From: Candidatus Babelota bacterium
Lineage (GTDB): Bacteria > Babelota > Babeliae > Babelales > Vermiphilaceae
Length of the DNA: 64,000 nucleotides
Direction: 5' to 3'
Assembly (NCBI GenBank): GCA_023382795.1
Contig: JAHDWT010000003.1
Span: 1 to 64,000, forward strand
Shown here: positions 39,689 to 48,276 of the stretch, one piece after another
Numbering within the stretch: position 1 is the stretch's first letter
Layout of the letters: each line of letters opens with the position of its first letter
Program-made: the position numbers and the translations under genes
The notes under the pieces: generated by a model
Database searches by the model: none
Seen by the model: only the letters and a program-made list of their open reading frames with translations
Told to the model about the DNA's origin: nothing

Positions 39689-39958
39689 CTACGAATATTT
39701 CAGCGGGTAGGCATCAGGATGTGTGAGTGAAGCTAATTCAATATCAACATCTAATTCTGGCCAATGAAGATATTTTCCATGGGAATACTCTAAATTATAA
39801 ATCTGCCCAATTGTTGCTTTGAGAAACCAAGGAAAATCCTCAAATGGAATCCAAAACTCTTGATCATCTACTAGTATCCATAAACCCTGTGTAGATATGT
39901 TCTGTACTTCAGCTGATGCTAAAGTGCTTTTTCCAGGCCTTCTTAATTTCTTCTGCAT
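39689..39958 (-). CDS. DUF2442 protein
   Basis: An 89-residue protein with the DUF2442 pattern: LWILVDDQEFWIPFEDFPWFLKATIGQI and LHWPELDVDIELASLTHPDAYPLKY. The start at 39958 overlaps the end of the DUF4160 gene by about 50 bases in another frame; a later start cannot be excluded. DUF2442 genes are commonly paired with DUF4160 and are regarded as likely antitoxin/toxin partners. Confidence 0.85.
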   Translation of the reverse strand: MQKKLRRPGKSTLASAEVQNISTQGLWILVDDQEFWIPFEDFPWFLKATIGQIYNLEYSHGKYLHWPELDVDIELASLTHPDAYPLKYS

Positions 39959-40151
39959 GATCTTCAACCACCTTTGCAAGTTGCTTAAGTTCCCTATCTG
40001 AATATCCGCTATAATCAGCAAGTGCGATCATCGGCTCAATCCAGAATTTGGCTTCCCCTGCTGGAGACAGGATATGTATATGCATCCTTGACTCCTCACG
40101 GGAAAAGAAAAAAAATCTATATTTTTTGTATCTAAAGACTGTTGGGCTCAT
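39909..40151 (-). CDS. DUF4160 protein
   Basis: An 80-residue protein with the DUF4160 pattern: MSPTVFRYKKYRFFFFSREESRMHIHILSPAGEAKFWIEP, with His-rich HIH core, and a helical tail (RELKQLAKVVEDHAEEIKKAW). Together with the overlapping DUF2442 gene it forms the usual DUF4160-DUF2442 module. The pair sits between two duplicated ATPase genes, as accessory modules often do. Confidence 0.85.
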   Translation of the reverse strand: MSPTVFRYKKYRFFFFSREESRMHIHILSPAGEAKFWIEPMIALADYSGYSDRELKQLAKVVEDHAEEIKKAWKKHFSIS

Positions 40152-40264
40152 GAAATCACTTCACCTGATATTACCGATCATTAGAATGCGATATTAGTAC
40201 CCTATAATATCCTATTTTTAAATTCAATACATTGTTCGGATATGCTATCGACCTACTCTAGTTA

Positions 40265-40303
40265 TGCTTAAAATCGCTAATTCCTATCGGCAGCTTTTTC
40301 ATG
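40265..40303 (-). pseudogene. 5' stub of a third AAA/PD-(D/E)XK gene
   Basis: On the minus strand these 39 bases encode MKKLPIGISDFKH, identical in protein to the start of the 37972-39636 gene, with two synonymous-type substitutions. The similarity stops on the downstream side at once. It is too short to function. Confidence 0.85.
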
Positions 40304-40356
40304 CAACTCACCTTCTGCTAAAAGATCCTTTGATGATTCAAGTATAGGGCACTCTT

Positions 40357-40422
40357 GCAGCCGCACAAGTTGCCGCACTTCATAGAGGACGTTAAAAATT
40401 ATTGCTAAAAAAAGCAATTTTC
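40357..40422. repeat. 66-bp direct repeat, copy 2
   Basis: Second copy of 36509-36574, with about five mismatches, again located upstream of a plus-strand DUF4143 gene. Confidence 0.88.
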
Positions 40423-40495
40423 AGCCAACTGTTGCACTTGATGACATTTTTATTACAATCTTAAAGTCAGAATTTAAAATTGTAAGGAGCATATT

Positions 40496-41671
40496 TTGAT
40501 CCAAAGAGAAATCAGCGCCCTGGTAGCCAAAAGAGCCACCCAACTCCCTGTCGTTGCTATCTTGGGTCCAAGGCAATCAGGAAAAACAACCTTAGCGCGC
40601 ACACTTTTTAACAATCACCGCTATGTTTCCCTTGAAGAACTCGATACACAGCGCTTTGCAACTGAGGACCCACGAAGATTTCTTGAACTATACCAAAATC
40701 CGCATGGCATTATTCTTGATGAATTTCAGCGCGTTCCTTCACTGCTTTCGTATATTCAAACGTACGTCGATACGCATGATCTTAAAGGCTATTTTATTCT
40801 TACCGGCTCACAAAACTTTTTGATGATGGAAGCCGTTTCACAAACCCTTGCTGGTCGAGTAGCTTTGTGCACACTCTTGCCATGCTCAACTTCAGAATTG
40901 AGTCACGCCAATCTGCTCGCTCCTACTCTTGATGAAGCAATCCTGCGCGGTTCATACCCACGACCGCTCGTACATAACCTTGATCCGTCTGATTGGTGCC
41001 AAGACTACATTATGACTTATCTAGAACGTGATGTGCGATTAGTAAAAAACATCATTGATCTCAGTACCTTCAAGCGGTTTGTACAGCTCTGTGCTGGAAG
41101 AGTCGGTCAGTTACTTAATCTTTCTTCTCTTGCTACTGAATCTGGCATTACCGTGCCTACAGCCAAACAATGGCTCTCAGTTTTACAAGCAAGCTATCTC
41201 ATTTTTTTGGTACAGCCGCATTTCAGAAATTTTAATAAACGGCTTGTTAAAACACCTAAATTGTATTTTTATGACACGGCACTCCTGTGTACCCTGTTAG
41301 GAATTGAGACCGCTTCACAGCTCGGCACTCATTATTCACGTGGCAGCATTGTAGAATCTTATGTGATGTCAGATCTGTACAAACAGCTCCTTAACCGCGG
41401 ACGCAACAATCAACTTTATTTCTGGCGTGACAGTGTCGGGCATGAAATCGACTGCATCCTAGAACGTGCAGATACACTGGTTCCCCTAGAAATTAAGGCC
41501 GGAAAAACGGTGGTTTCTGATTTCTTTACGGGAATTACATTTTGGCAACAGCTTACGGGAATGCGCGACGCATTTGTGGTATACGCTGGAGATCAAACCC
41601 AAAAAAGAGAGCCTGCGACGCTGGTCAGTTGGCGTGAGATCGACACCATCATCAAGCAAGTTTTTTCTTAA
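40496..41671 (+). CDS. AAA_14/DUF4143 ATPase (copy 2)
   Basis: A 391-residue paralogue of 36631-37851. It starts with TTG, supported by AAGGAG seven bases upstream and by alignment of MIQREISALVAKRATQLPVVAILGPRQSGKTTLARTLF with copy 1. Walker B is GIILDEFQRVPSLLSYIQ; FILTGSQNFLMMEAVSQTLAGR and YLERDVRLVKNIIDLSTFKRFVQLCAGRVGQ correspond to copy 1 at the same spacing; the C-terminal domain has LYFWRDSVGHEIDCILE and LEIKAG. Both copies are intact and clearly diverged, so the duplication is not recent. Confidence 0.88.
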   Translation: MIQREISALVAKRATQLPVVAILGPRQSGKTTLARTLFNNHRYVSLEELDTQRFATEDPRRFLELYQNPHGIILDEFQRVPSLLSYIQTYVDTHDLKGYFILTGSQNFLMMEAVSQTLAGRVALCTLLPCSTSELSHANLLAPTLDEAILRGSYPRPLVHNLDPSDWCQDYIMTYLERDVRLVKNIIDLSTFKRFVQLCAGRVGQLLNLSSLATESGITVPTAKQWLSVLQASYLIFLVQPHFRNFNKRLVKTPKLYFYDTALLCTLLGIETASQLGTHYSRGSIVESYVMSDLYKQLLNRGRNNQLYFWRDSVGHEIDCILERADTLVPLEIKAGKTVVSDFFTGITFWQQLTGMRDAFVVYAGDQTQKREPATLVSWREIDTIIKQVFS

Positions 41672-41680
41672 ACCCAAGAA

Positions 41681-42706
41681 CTATACTTGCTTTTGCTTCA
41701 CTTCGTGTATTCCAGAAACCGGCTTTTCCTGTTGTAGTAATGCAAATTGATACGCGCTACGCACCATGGCATGCAACTCAGAATGACGTGGCTGCCACCC
41801 TAATACTTCCCGTGCTTTGGTTGCATCAGCAACTAATATCGCTGGATCACCGGCTCGCTTCTCTACGTAGGCAATATCCAGGGATGCGCCGGTTACTTCC
41901 TGAACAGCACTTACCACTTCACGTACTGAAAAACCATGCCCCGTTCCTAGATTAAATGCTGTTGATTGATTACCAGCTTGCAGGTATTCATACGCTTTTA
42001 TATGCGCATCGGCAATATCTAAGACATGAACATAATCACGGATGCAGGTTCCATCTGGTGTCGCATGATCCGTGCCAAACATAGTAAACACGCTTTTATG
42101 CGTCGCCGCGTGTAGCAGGAGCGGAATGATATGCGTTTCCGGCTCATGACGTTCGCCAAGGTTACGTTCGGGTAACGCACCCGCCGCATTAAAATAGCGT
42201 AAAGCAACAAATTGCATGTCGTAGGCATCAGCATAGCGACGCAGTATTTGCTCAACCATCTGCTTGCTTTCACCATACGGGCTTATGGGATTTTTGGGAT
42301 GATTTTCGTCGATTGGAACCTGTTGTGGTTCGCCGTACACCGCACAGCTTGATGAAAATATGATGGTGTTAACACCATGATCACGCATGGCATTGAGCAG
42401 CGTAAGAGTGTTAACCACGTTGTTCTGATAACACGCTGCCGGGTCGGCAACTGAACGTCCTACTTCTATAAACGCGGCAAAATGCATAATCGCGGTAATG
42501 GAATAGTACGTAAAAATAGTAGCTAAAAGATGCCGATCCCCCACATCGCCCTTGATACAAGTTGCCCATGGAAAATCGAATGACTGGTTGTAAACAAGTG
42601 AGTCAAGGATGATGATTTGATACCCCTGCTGGTGTAGCAACCACGCCGCATGAGACCCGATGTAACCAGCCCCTCCTGTGACGAGAATCGTGTGCATACT
42701 AAGCAT
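41681..42706 (-). CDS. galE: UDP-glucose 4-epimerase
   Basis: A 341-residue SDR-family epimerase interconverting UDP-glucose and UDP-galactose (or the GlcNAc/GalNAc pair). The NAD-binding motif is LVTGGAGYIGSHAAWLL at residues 7-23, the active site has SSSCAVYGEP (Ser) and YGESKQ (Tyr/Lys, about 146-151), and RYFNAAGALP is the usual substrate segment. GAGGGAG lies six bases before the ATG; a second ATG at 42697 is possible. It would supply sugar nucleotides for surface glycans. Confidence 0.93.
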   Translation of the reverse strand: MLSMHTILVTGGAGYIGSHAAWLLHQQGYQIIILDSLVYNQSFDFPWATCIKGDVGDRHLLATIFTYYSITAIMHFAAFIEVGRSVADPAACYQNNVVNTLTLLNAMRDHGVNTIIFSSSCAVYGEPQQVPIDENHPKNPISPYGESKQMVEQILRRYADAYDMQFVALRYFNAAGALPERNLGERHEPETHIIPLLLHAATHKSVFTMFGTDHATPDGTCIRDYVHVLDIADAHIKAYEYLQAGNQSTAFNLGTGHGFSVREVVSAVQEVTGASLDIAYVEKRAGDPAILVADATKAREVLGWQPRHSELHAMVRSAYQFALLQQEKPVSGIHEVKQKQV

Positions 42707-42837
42707 TATCTCCCTCGATAATTTTGCATAATCTTTTGCATTTCACTAAAGCACGCTGATAGAAATTGTCAAAGAATTACCAAAGGCCACGATTTTTTAG
42801 CAATTTCAGTCACGCATTACTGTGTATATGATAAAAA

Positions 42838-42875
42838 AGGCACCGAACACATAATTTGATGTATAATCGGTGCCT
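42838..42875 (-). terminator. Rho-independent terminator
   Basis: AGGCACCGA and TCGGTGCCT are perfect nine-base arms; on the minus strand the hairpin is followed by TTTTTT. It closes the exported-protein gene at 42943. Confidence 0.85.
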
Positions 42876-42942
42876 CTTAGTATGTAAACTAATTCTTCCT
42901 GGATATTCACCAGCCTTAAATCAAAATTGTGGCCCTTCAGCA

Positions 42943-43656
42943 CTAACGCATGGCACCTATAATAGCCCGAGCTGCTACTGAGGCTTGGCCTGCAGCTTCT
43001 TTAACTCTCTCTATTATAGGTGCTCTCTGTACAGGATTAGGTTCGCGAATCGCTGCTCCCACTCGCACATTTACTAACTCGGTAGGCCCCCTAAGTGCTG
43101 CTAAAGCCGCCGCTGCGTTCCGTATTTTTTGCACCCCCGCGACTGCATTAGCATCCTGTACTTGCTCATTCAACGCTCGAACCGCTAGTTGTTGCGAGAC
43201 AGCTGCCTTCACTGCCGGCTCCCAAACGCCTAGTAACGAATAATCCTTGGCTTTTCTCAATAAATTTGCTAATTGCAAAACTCGCTCAGAAGCTGATTTT
43301 GCAATATTTGAAGCGATTGTTTCGACGTTTGCTCGATCACCAGCATGTGCCCGTGCAGCATTCGCGAGCGTAAAATGGGTCTCATGCAAATCTTGCGCAA
43401 CACCTACCAAGAGCCCCATATTATCAGCCATTACTTTGTCAAGCTTTGCTGCATATTCAGCTGCAAGCGCTTTTTCTCCACCACGACGAAGTTGATTTAT
43501 AAGCTGACCAGACAGAGGTAAATCGTTCTGCAGTGCCCTATCAAGCTGAAGCTTAATTTTTGCACGCTCCGCACCAGAAAGTGCCTGCATAGTTGGTGCA
43601 CTACCAATCCCCATAACCATAAGCAGGGGGAAGAGCATATTTTTCATTTTTACCAT
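42943..43656 (-). CDS. Exported Ala-rich helical protein
   Basis: A 237-residue protein with a signal peptide (MKNMLFPLLMVMGIGSAPTMQA) and AAGGAG five bases before the ATG. The mature part is rich in alanine and predicted to be helical (AERAKIKLQLDRALQNDLPL to IIERVKEAAGQASVAARAIIG), with no cysteine. Function unknown. It lies between galE and the barrel gene, each with its own terminator. Confidence 0.65.
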   Translation of the reverse strand: MVKMKNMLFPLLMVMGIGSAPTMQALSGAERAKIKLQLDRALQNDLPLSGQLINQLRRGGEKALAAEYAAKLDKVMADNMGLLVGVAQDLHETHFTLANAARAHAGDRANVETIASNIAKSASERVLQLANLLRKAKDYSLLGVWEPAVKAAVSQQLAVRALNEQVQDANAVAGVQKIRNAAAALAALRGPTELVNVRVGAAIREPNPVQRAPIIERVKEAAGQASVAARAIIGAMR

Positions 43657-43766
43657 AATTACTCCTTCACATTACATTAAATTGTATTTCTATTTGAAAT
43701 AATATTAAATTAATGTAACAGAAGTAAACGGTTTTATAACCTATGCTATTCTCAACACAAAAAATA

Positions 43767-43799
43767 AAGCGGAGCGACGCACAAAACGCCGCTCCGCTT
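43767..43799 (-). terminator. Rho-independent terminator of the barrel gene
   Basis: AAGCGGAGCG pairs with CGCTCCGCTT; the minus strand continues with TTTATTTTTTG. Confidence 0.85.
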
Positions 43800-43837
43800 G
43801 TTCTTATCTATGAGCTAACTATAGGTCAGTAGATCAA

Positions 43838-45394
43838 TTAAAATGAAAATCCGAATTTACCCCATAACGTCCAACGATGCATGCCAGCATTGTCGCGAGA
43901 CATTTCATAGGAGCCACCCAAACCAATAAACATAGGATAACAGCAACAGTCTTCAAACTTGTATCCCAGCGCGCCATATAAAGTATGGGTAATCATCGCT
44001 GGATGCGCAGCAGAATTAAGATCAATATCTGATTCTGTAATTGCCGTAGATTCATAATTTGACTGGCCATATACTACATCCAACTCGGCGAAATCTTCAT
44101 TGATTGTTTTGTAAATATTGGTCTTACCCTGGCCTTCAGAAGAACGGATGGCAATACCTGTTGGGAAGCTTTCGCGCAACCTGACACATTCAGCTTGACG
44201 AGCAAAGACGTTTAAACCAAGTTCAAGATTAAAGCATTCTGAGACAAGTTCTATGGCACTGTTAATGGTATGACTAAATCCTGGCTTTACCTTGAGATCC
44301 TGCGTAAAGAAGTTGATACCTGGAGAGGCAAGCTGAATCCCAAATGTGTCAGCATTGGCATTTGCCAGCGTTGCTTGTTCAAAGCTTTCATAGACTGAAA
44401 GATAGCGGCTCCATGGCTTATATTTCAGATCAAACGAGCGACGTTCTCTTCCACTGAACATATATTTAGCAGCAAGGTCGATGTAAAAATTGAAAGCTAC
44501 GCAATCATTCTGCCATACGTCAAAGTATGCAGAGGTTCCCCACATAACTCCCCAGTGTTGATTAGCACCAACAATCGGCTCAAAGAGATATTCTGCATGT
44601 GGCCTGTTGCCGGTAGGTATATGAAGACCGATATATGATTCTGCACCACAACATTCAGTGTTGACCCATTGATAACCAAGCTTAAGCTCAATATCAGCAA
44701 GTCTAGTTTTTTTCATTTTATTGCCATCATTTATTTTACCATACTTCCAGAGCTTTTGATTAAATGCAGCTTTCATGGAATCAAACAATACTTGCTCTTC
44801 GGGCAAACCAGTAACCTGCGCAGCGCCACCGCCATCATGCTCTATAGCCTCACCTAGATCAACACGATTTTCAATACGCGTTAATGGTGTTGAAATTTCA
44901 AACCACCATGGATACTCACAGTCTGCATCATCCCAGAATAGTTGGCTTAAATTCTGACGATAGGTAAATCCAAGGCCAAAAACATTTTGGCGTGGTTCTA
45001 TGGTAATGGTACTTTCAAATGTTGCTTGATCCTCAGCACCTTGTGCTTTGGTAAAAATATTAAAATTATGCGCTATAAGGTCAGCATCTGCTATTCTTTC
45101 ATCTTCCAAGATCAACAACTTCGTTTTACAAAACGGGGTGAAAAATTTTGCTAAATCGTCATTGCGTCTTGTTTTTCCTCCAAACAATACAAATTGCATG
45201 GCTCCACCATGTCCACCTTCTTTGACCATGGGTCGATGGAACAAACTTACGCGCTCAGGTGAGGCAGATTGATAGAGTGGTCGTGCTGAAAAGAAGGTGT
45301 GACTTGTCACAGTACAATCACAGGAATCTGCTTGTATACCCGATGACACAACCGCTTGTGCCATGAGCACCGCTATACCTAACGTTTTTTTCAT
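43838..45394 (-). CDS. Predicted outer-membrane beta-barrel protein
   Basis: A 518-residue protein. The start at 45394 has GGAGAGG upstream and gives a signal peptide (MKKTLGIAVLMAQAVVSSGIQA); the frame opens at 45424 without support. The mature part alternates polar and hydrophobic residues in strand-like blocks (FGLGFTYRQNLSQLFW, DIELKLGYQW, AFNFYIDLAAKYMF, HTLYGALGYKF) and ends with WTLWGKFGFSF, an aromatic-terminated beta signal as in BAM substrates. Paired cysteines (CDC, ECCG, DCCCYP) suggest disulfides. No named family is recognised; Dependentiae-type genomes are known for large barrel families. Confidence 0.72.
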   Translation of the reverse strand: MKKTLGIAVLMAQAVVSSGIQADSCDCTVTSHTFFSARPLYQSASPERVSLFHRPMVKEGGHGGAMQFVLFGGKTRRNDDLAKFFTPFCKTKLLILEDERIADADLIAHNFNIFTKAQGAEDQATFESTITIEPRQNVFGLGFTYRQNLSQLFWDDADCEYPWWFEISTPLTRIENRVDLGEAIEHDGGGAAQVTGLPEEQVLFDSMKAAFNQKLWKYGKINDGNKMKKTRLADIELKLGYQWVNTECCGAESYIGLHIPTGNRPHAEYLFEPIVGANQHWGVMWGTSAYFDVWQNDCVAFNFYIDLAAKYMFSGRERRSFDLKYKPWSRYLSVYESFEQATLANANADTFGIQLASPGINFFTQDLKVKPGFSHTINSAIELVSECFNLELGLNVFARQAECVRLRESFPTGIAIRSSEGQGKTNIYKTINEDFAELDVVYGQSNYESTAITESDIDLNSAAHPAMITHTLYGALGYKFEDCCCYPMFIGLGGSYEMSRDNAGMHRWTLWGKFGFSF

Positions 45395-45710
45395 ATCGCC
45401 TCTCCTTTTTTGGATATAATACAATTACAAATGCTATGTAAGAACTTATCTGATCACTACCATATCAGGATGACAAAAATCAATTTTTTATTTTCATAAG
45501 TCATGACATCTTGAATGCCTAACCACGATTTATAAGACTTATAACGCATTTTGATTATTTTGCGCAAAAGAGCGGCTGGTGTACACTAGCGTTAATGAGA
45601 GAGATACTATCCGTAAAATATAAAAATTGAGTGAATGGCGAAATTAAATATATTGTTGTAATCTTTTGCTAAAATATACTAAATTTGGCATAATAAAAAA
45701 CGAGATTATC
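45395..45710 (+). other. Intergenic stretch with the promoter of the HigBA-like operon
   Basis: About 315 bases without a gene. TTGCTA (45666-45671) and CATAAT (45689-45694) are 17 bases apart and make a good sigma-70 promoter ending 16 bases before the HigB-like start. The rest is AT-rich with no clear structure. Confidence 0.55.
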
Positions 45711-46070
45711 ATGAAGCAAAAAGAACTCATTTGGGTCGGCTCTAGTAAAAATGATCTTAAAGATTGTCCCGAAGACATCAAAGATGAAATGGGTTATGCC
45801 CTTCGTAAGGTACAACAAGGTGAACAACCCAACAACGCCAAAGTACTCAAAGGATTTGGCAGTGCTGGTGTATTAGAGATTATCTCCTGTGATGAATCAG
45901 GTACCTACCGCACCGTGTACACGGTCAAAATGGCAGAAGTCGTATTCGTTTTGCATATATTTCAAAAAAAATCTAAACAGGGAATCAAGACACCAAAAAA
46001 GGAAATGGATCTTGTAGAAAGTAGGCTTAAACAAGCGCAACAAATTTACAAGGAAAGATATCAAAAATGA
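45711..46070 (+). CDS. HigB/RelE-like toxin (Gp49-type)
   Basis: A 119-residue basic protein of the phage-derived Gp49/HigB branch of the RelE superfamily: ELIWVGSSKNDLKDCPEDIKDEMGYALRKVQQGE, then VLEIISCDESGTYRTVYTVKMAEVVFVLHIFQKKSKQG, with the conserved YR-x-Y and F-x-KK-x2-G motifs used for ribosome-dependent mRNA cleavage. Start at ATG 45711, where family similarity begins; the frame opens at 45666 within the promoter. It overlaps the antitoxin gene by four bases (toxin first, the HigBA order). Confidence 0.88.
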   Translation: MKQKELIWVGSSKNDLKDCPEDIKDEMGYALRKVQQGEQPNNAKVLKGFGSAGVLEIISCDESGTYRTVYTVKMAEVVFVLHIFQKKSKQGIKTPKKEMDLVESRLKQAQQIYKERYQK

Positions 46071-46486
46071 AAAAAGATAATGGATACGAAATAAGCTCAG
46101 GCAATGTATTTGCTGATCTTAGCCTTCCCAATCCGGAAGAAAGACTCGCCAAGGCAAACCTTGCAATACAAATTAATACTATAATTAAAGCAAAAAAATT
46201 AACGCAAGCTGCAGCAGCAGAATTACTGGGTATTGATCAACCTAAAATTTCAGCTTTAAGCACTGGTAAACTTTCAGGATTTTCATTAGAAAGATTATTC
46301 CGTTTTTTGAATATATTGGATCAAGACATAACGATTCACGTCACGCCAAAAAAGAGATCAAAAAAAGCTGCACATATCACGGTAGATGCTCCAACCCAAA
46401 AAGCAACCCTCATAAAACAACCTAAAGCATCTTCCAGTTCACCGCGCATACAGGCACGCAAAAAAAGCTGGAAACAAAGAATTTAA
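46067..46486 (+). CDS. HigA-like XRE antitoxin
   Basis: A 139-residue protein with a helix-turn-helix domain (LTQAAAAELLGIDQPKISALSTGKLSGFSLERLFRFLNIL, residues about 45-85) of the XRE type and a basic C-terminal tail (KKRSKKAAHITVD ... ARKKSWKQRI) that is longer than usual. It would bind and neutralise the HigB-like toxin and repress the promoter at 45666-45694. Confidence 0.88.
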   Translation: MKKDNGYEISSGNVFADLSLPNPEERLAKANLAIQINTIIKAKKLTQAAAAELLGIDQPKISALSTGKLSGFSLERLFRFLNILDQDITIHVTPKKRSKKAAHITVDAPTQKATLIKQPKASSSSPRIQARKKSWKQRI

Positions 46487-46517
46487 CCTATACACAAACA
46501 GAAGCTTAGGAAATTTC

Positions 46518-47771
46518 ATGATAAGACGCGTCAAAGGCACTCAGGACTTTTTAGATCTCACGCTGTTCGATTTTATCATCACCACTATCTCACGCCACCT
46601 CTCGCGCTATCATTTTACGCATATTACTACCCCTATCATCGAACACACAGAACTTTTCAAACGCTCGTTGGGGCAACAAACTGACGTGGTCAGCAAAGAG
46701 ATGTTCACGCTAGAAACCCGCTCACAGGATGATGACGGCATGTGCCTGCGCCCGGAAGCTACTGCTTCTATTGCACGTGCATTCGTAGAGAATGGCATAC
46801 AGACCACGCCATGGAAAGTGTGGACCTGGGGACCAATGTTCCGCTATGAACGACCACAAAAAGGTCGTTTCCGCGAATTTAATCAGGTGAGCATGGAAAT
46901 TATCGGATCCGCATCAATCGCCCAAGATGCCCACTTTATCAAAATGCTTGATCGCTATTTTCATGAAACATTACACCTGAACAATTACGCAGTGCTCATC
47001 AATTTTCTTGGCTGCCAGCAAGATCGTGATCGCATGAAGATAGCGCTGACAACCTTCTTGGAAAAAAACAGCGCAATCATCTGCTCAACATGCACTGAGC
47101 GTAAAGATAAAAATATTCTGCGAATCTTTGATTGTAAAAATCAGGATTGCCAAACCTTGTACACAAAAGCTCCATACATTACCGATTTTCTATGCGATGA
47201 GTGCGATAGCGAATGGAAAACTCTTCAGCTTCAATTACATCTTCTGAGCGTCTCTTATGCACACAAGCCAACCTTGGTACGTGGACTCGATTATTATCAA
47301 AAAACAGTTTTTGAATTCGTCAGCAACGATTTAGGAGCACAAAACACTTTTTGTGGCGGCGGGCGCTACGATCACCTCATAAAAGACCTCGGAGCTTCGC
47401 AAGATCAGCCATCCATTGGTGCCGCGATTGGCATTGAACGACTTATGCTTATGTTAGAACTTCACAAAGATCGCTTGGCGCTCGAACAATTGCCATCACT
47501 TCACATCATTATTCCTTTATCAACCGAGCAACACGCACTTGCACTTTTGCTTGCCGATACCCTACAAGCAGCAGATTTTTGCGTAGAAATATTATTGGAA
47601 GGTGATTCGGCTAAAAGCATGATGCGTAAAGCCAACAAACTTGGCGCAGCCTACAGCCTGATTATAGGTTCAGAGGAACAAGCAACCAAGACGGTATCGG
47701 TTAAAAATATGATTACCGGTGAAGATACGCATTTGGCACAAAGTGAAGTGGTAAAATTCCTGAAGAAATAA
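46518..47771 (+). CDS. hisS: Histidyl-tRNA synthetase
   Basis: A 417-residue class II synthetase. Motif 1 lies in FTHITTPIIEHTELF, motif 2 in MCLRPEATASIARAF and FRYERPQKGRFREFNQ, the histidine-A box in RGLDYYQKTVFEF, and motif 3 in IGAAIGIERLMLML. AGGAAA precedes the ATG. A CxxC-like pair (CSTC, CKNQDC, CDEC) forms an insert in the middle that is present in some bacterial enzymes. The anticodon-binding domain is complete. Confidence 0.96.
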   Translation: MIRRVKGTQDFLDLTLFDFIITTISRHLSRYHFTHITTPIIEHTELFKRSLGQQTDVVSKEMFTLETRSQDDDGMCLRPEATASIARAFVENGIQTTPWKVWTWGPMFRYERPQKGRFREFNQVSMEIIGSASIAQDAHFIKMLDRYFHETLHLNNYAVLINFLGCQQDRDRMKIALTTFLEKNSAIICSTCTERKDKNILRIFDCKNQDCQTLYTKAPYITDFLCDECDSEWKTLQLQLHLLSVSYAHKPTLVRGLDYYQKTVFEFVSNDLGAQNTFCGGGRYDHLIKDLGASQDQPSIGAAIGIERLMLMLELHKDRLALEQLPSLHIIIPLSTEQHALALLLADTLQAADFCVEILLEGDSAKSMMRKANKLGAAYSLIIGSEEQATKTVSVKNMITGEDTHLAQSEVVKFLKK

Positions 47772-48276
47772 ATTAACCTGGCGCATGCAAGGTATTGTCC
47801 AATCGTCTGGCCTACCAATAGAATTTTCTGCCAATATTTTAGCGGTGGTGGTGTAAAATATGCCACTACGTGGTATAAATTCTACCACTTGGCAAAATGC
47901 ATTTACAGAATTGTACAATTTCGTAAAAACTTAGTGCGATGCTTTCAAAATCGTATTGTACACGGGATCAACTGTTATACCGTTTGGTGATAATCTTTTT
48001 GCTATTCCTGTTACAGCACTTTGGCAGCAAGTCCGCTAGAAAACGTCGTCTGTACCGCAAATATGCCAACAAACAATGCATGCGAAAGTTCTTTGCAAGA
48101 AATCCATGGAAAATGCACGATTTCTACACGTCACACAGCGGTCATGAAAAACTGCCACCAGTGGTGGCAGAAATTAGAAAACCTTATATTTTAGGGCAAA
48201 ATCTATCATTTCCTATCTTGATTATGCTAGCATTTAAAATGCATAGTATTAATTATTTTTAAAAAAGGAAATGATC
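47772..48276. other. Intergenic stretch without a supported gene
   Basis: About 500 bases between hisS and the EEP gene. An open frame at 47939-48262 (107 codons) has no ribosome binding site or recognisable motif and is probably chance. The stretch holds the perfect palindrome CTGCCACCAGTGGTGGCAG at 48152-48170 and several partial inverted repeats around 47850-47900 (CCACTACGTGG, CTACCACTTGG). GCATTTAAAATGC near 48231 is also palindromic and may be part of the EEP promoter. Confidence 0.5.
48152..48170. repeat. 19-bp perfect palindrome
   Basis: CTGCCACCA-G-TGGTGGCAG is an exact inverted repeat with a one-base centre, about 105 bases before the EEP gene. It may be a protein-binding site; a hairpin would need the inner pairs to open. 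Confidence 0.8.

Larger units (their letters stand above)
40152..40495. other. Degenerate intergenic stretch with gene stubs
   Basis: No gene is present. Bases 40265-40303 match 39599-39637 at 37 of 39 positions: they are the first 13 codons of another AAA/PD-(D/E)XK copy (MKKLPIGISDFKH, minus strand) cut off at once. Bases 40357-40422 are copy 2 of the 66-bp repeat. TTACAAT and ATTGTAA (40452-40458/40478-40484) form an inverted repeat before the DUF4143 start. Confidence 0.8.

Noticed and set aside
47939-48262. 107-codon open frame between hisS and the EEP gene
   Set aside because: No ribosome binding site and no family pattern; it crosses a perfect palindrome and is probably chance.
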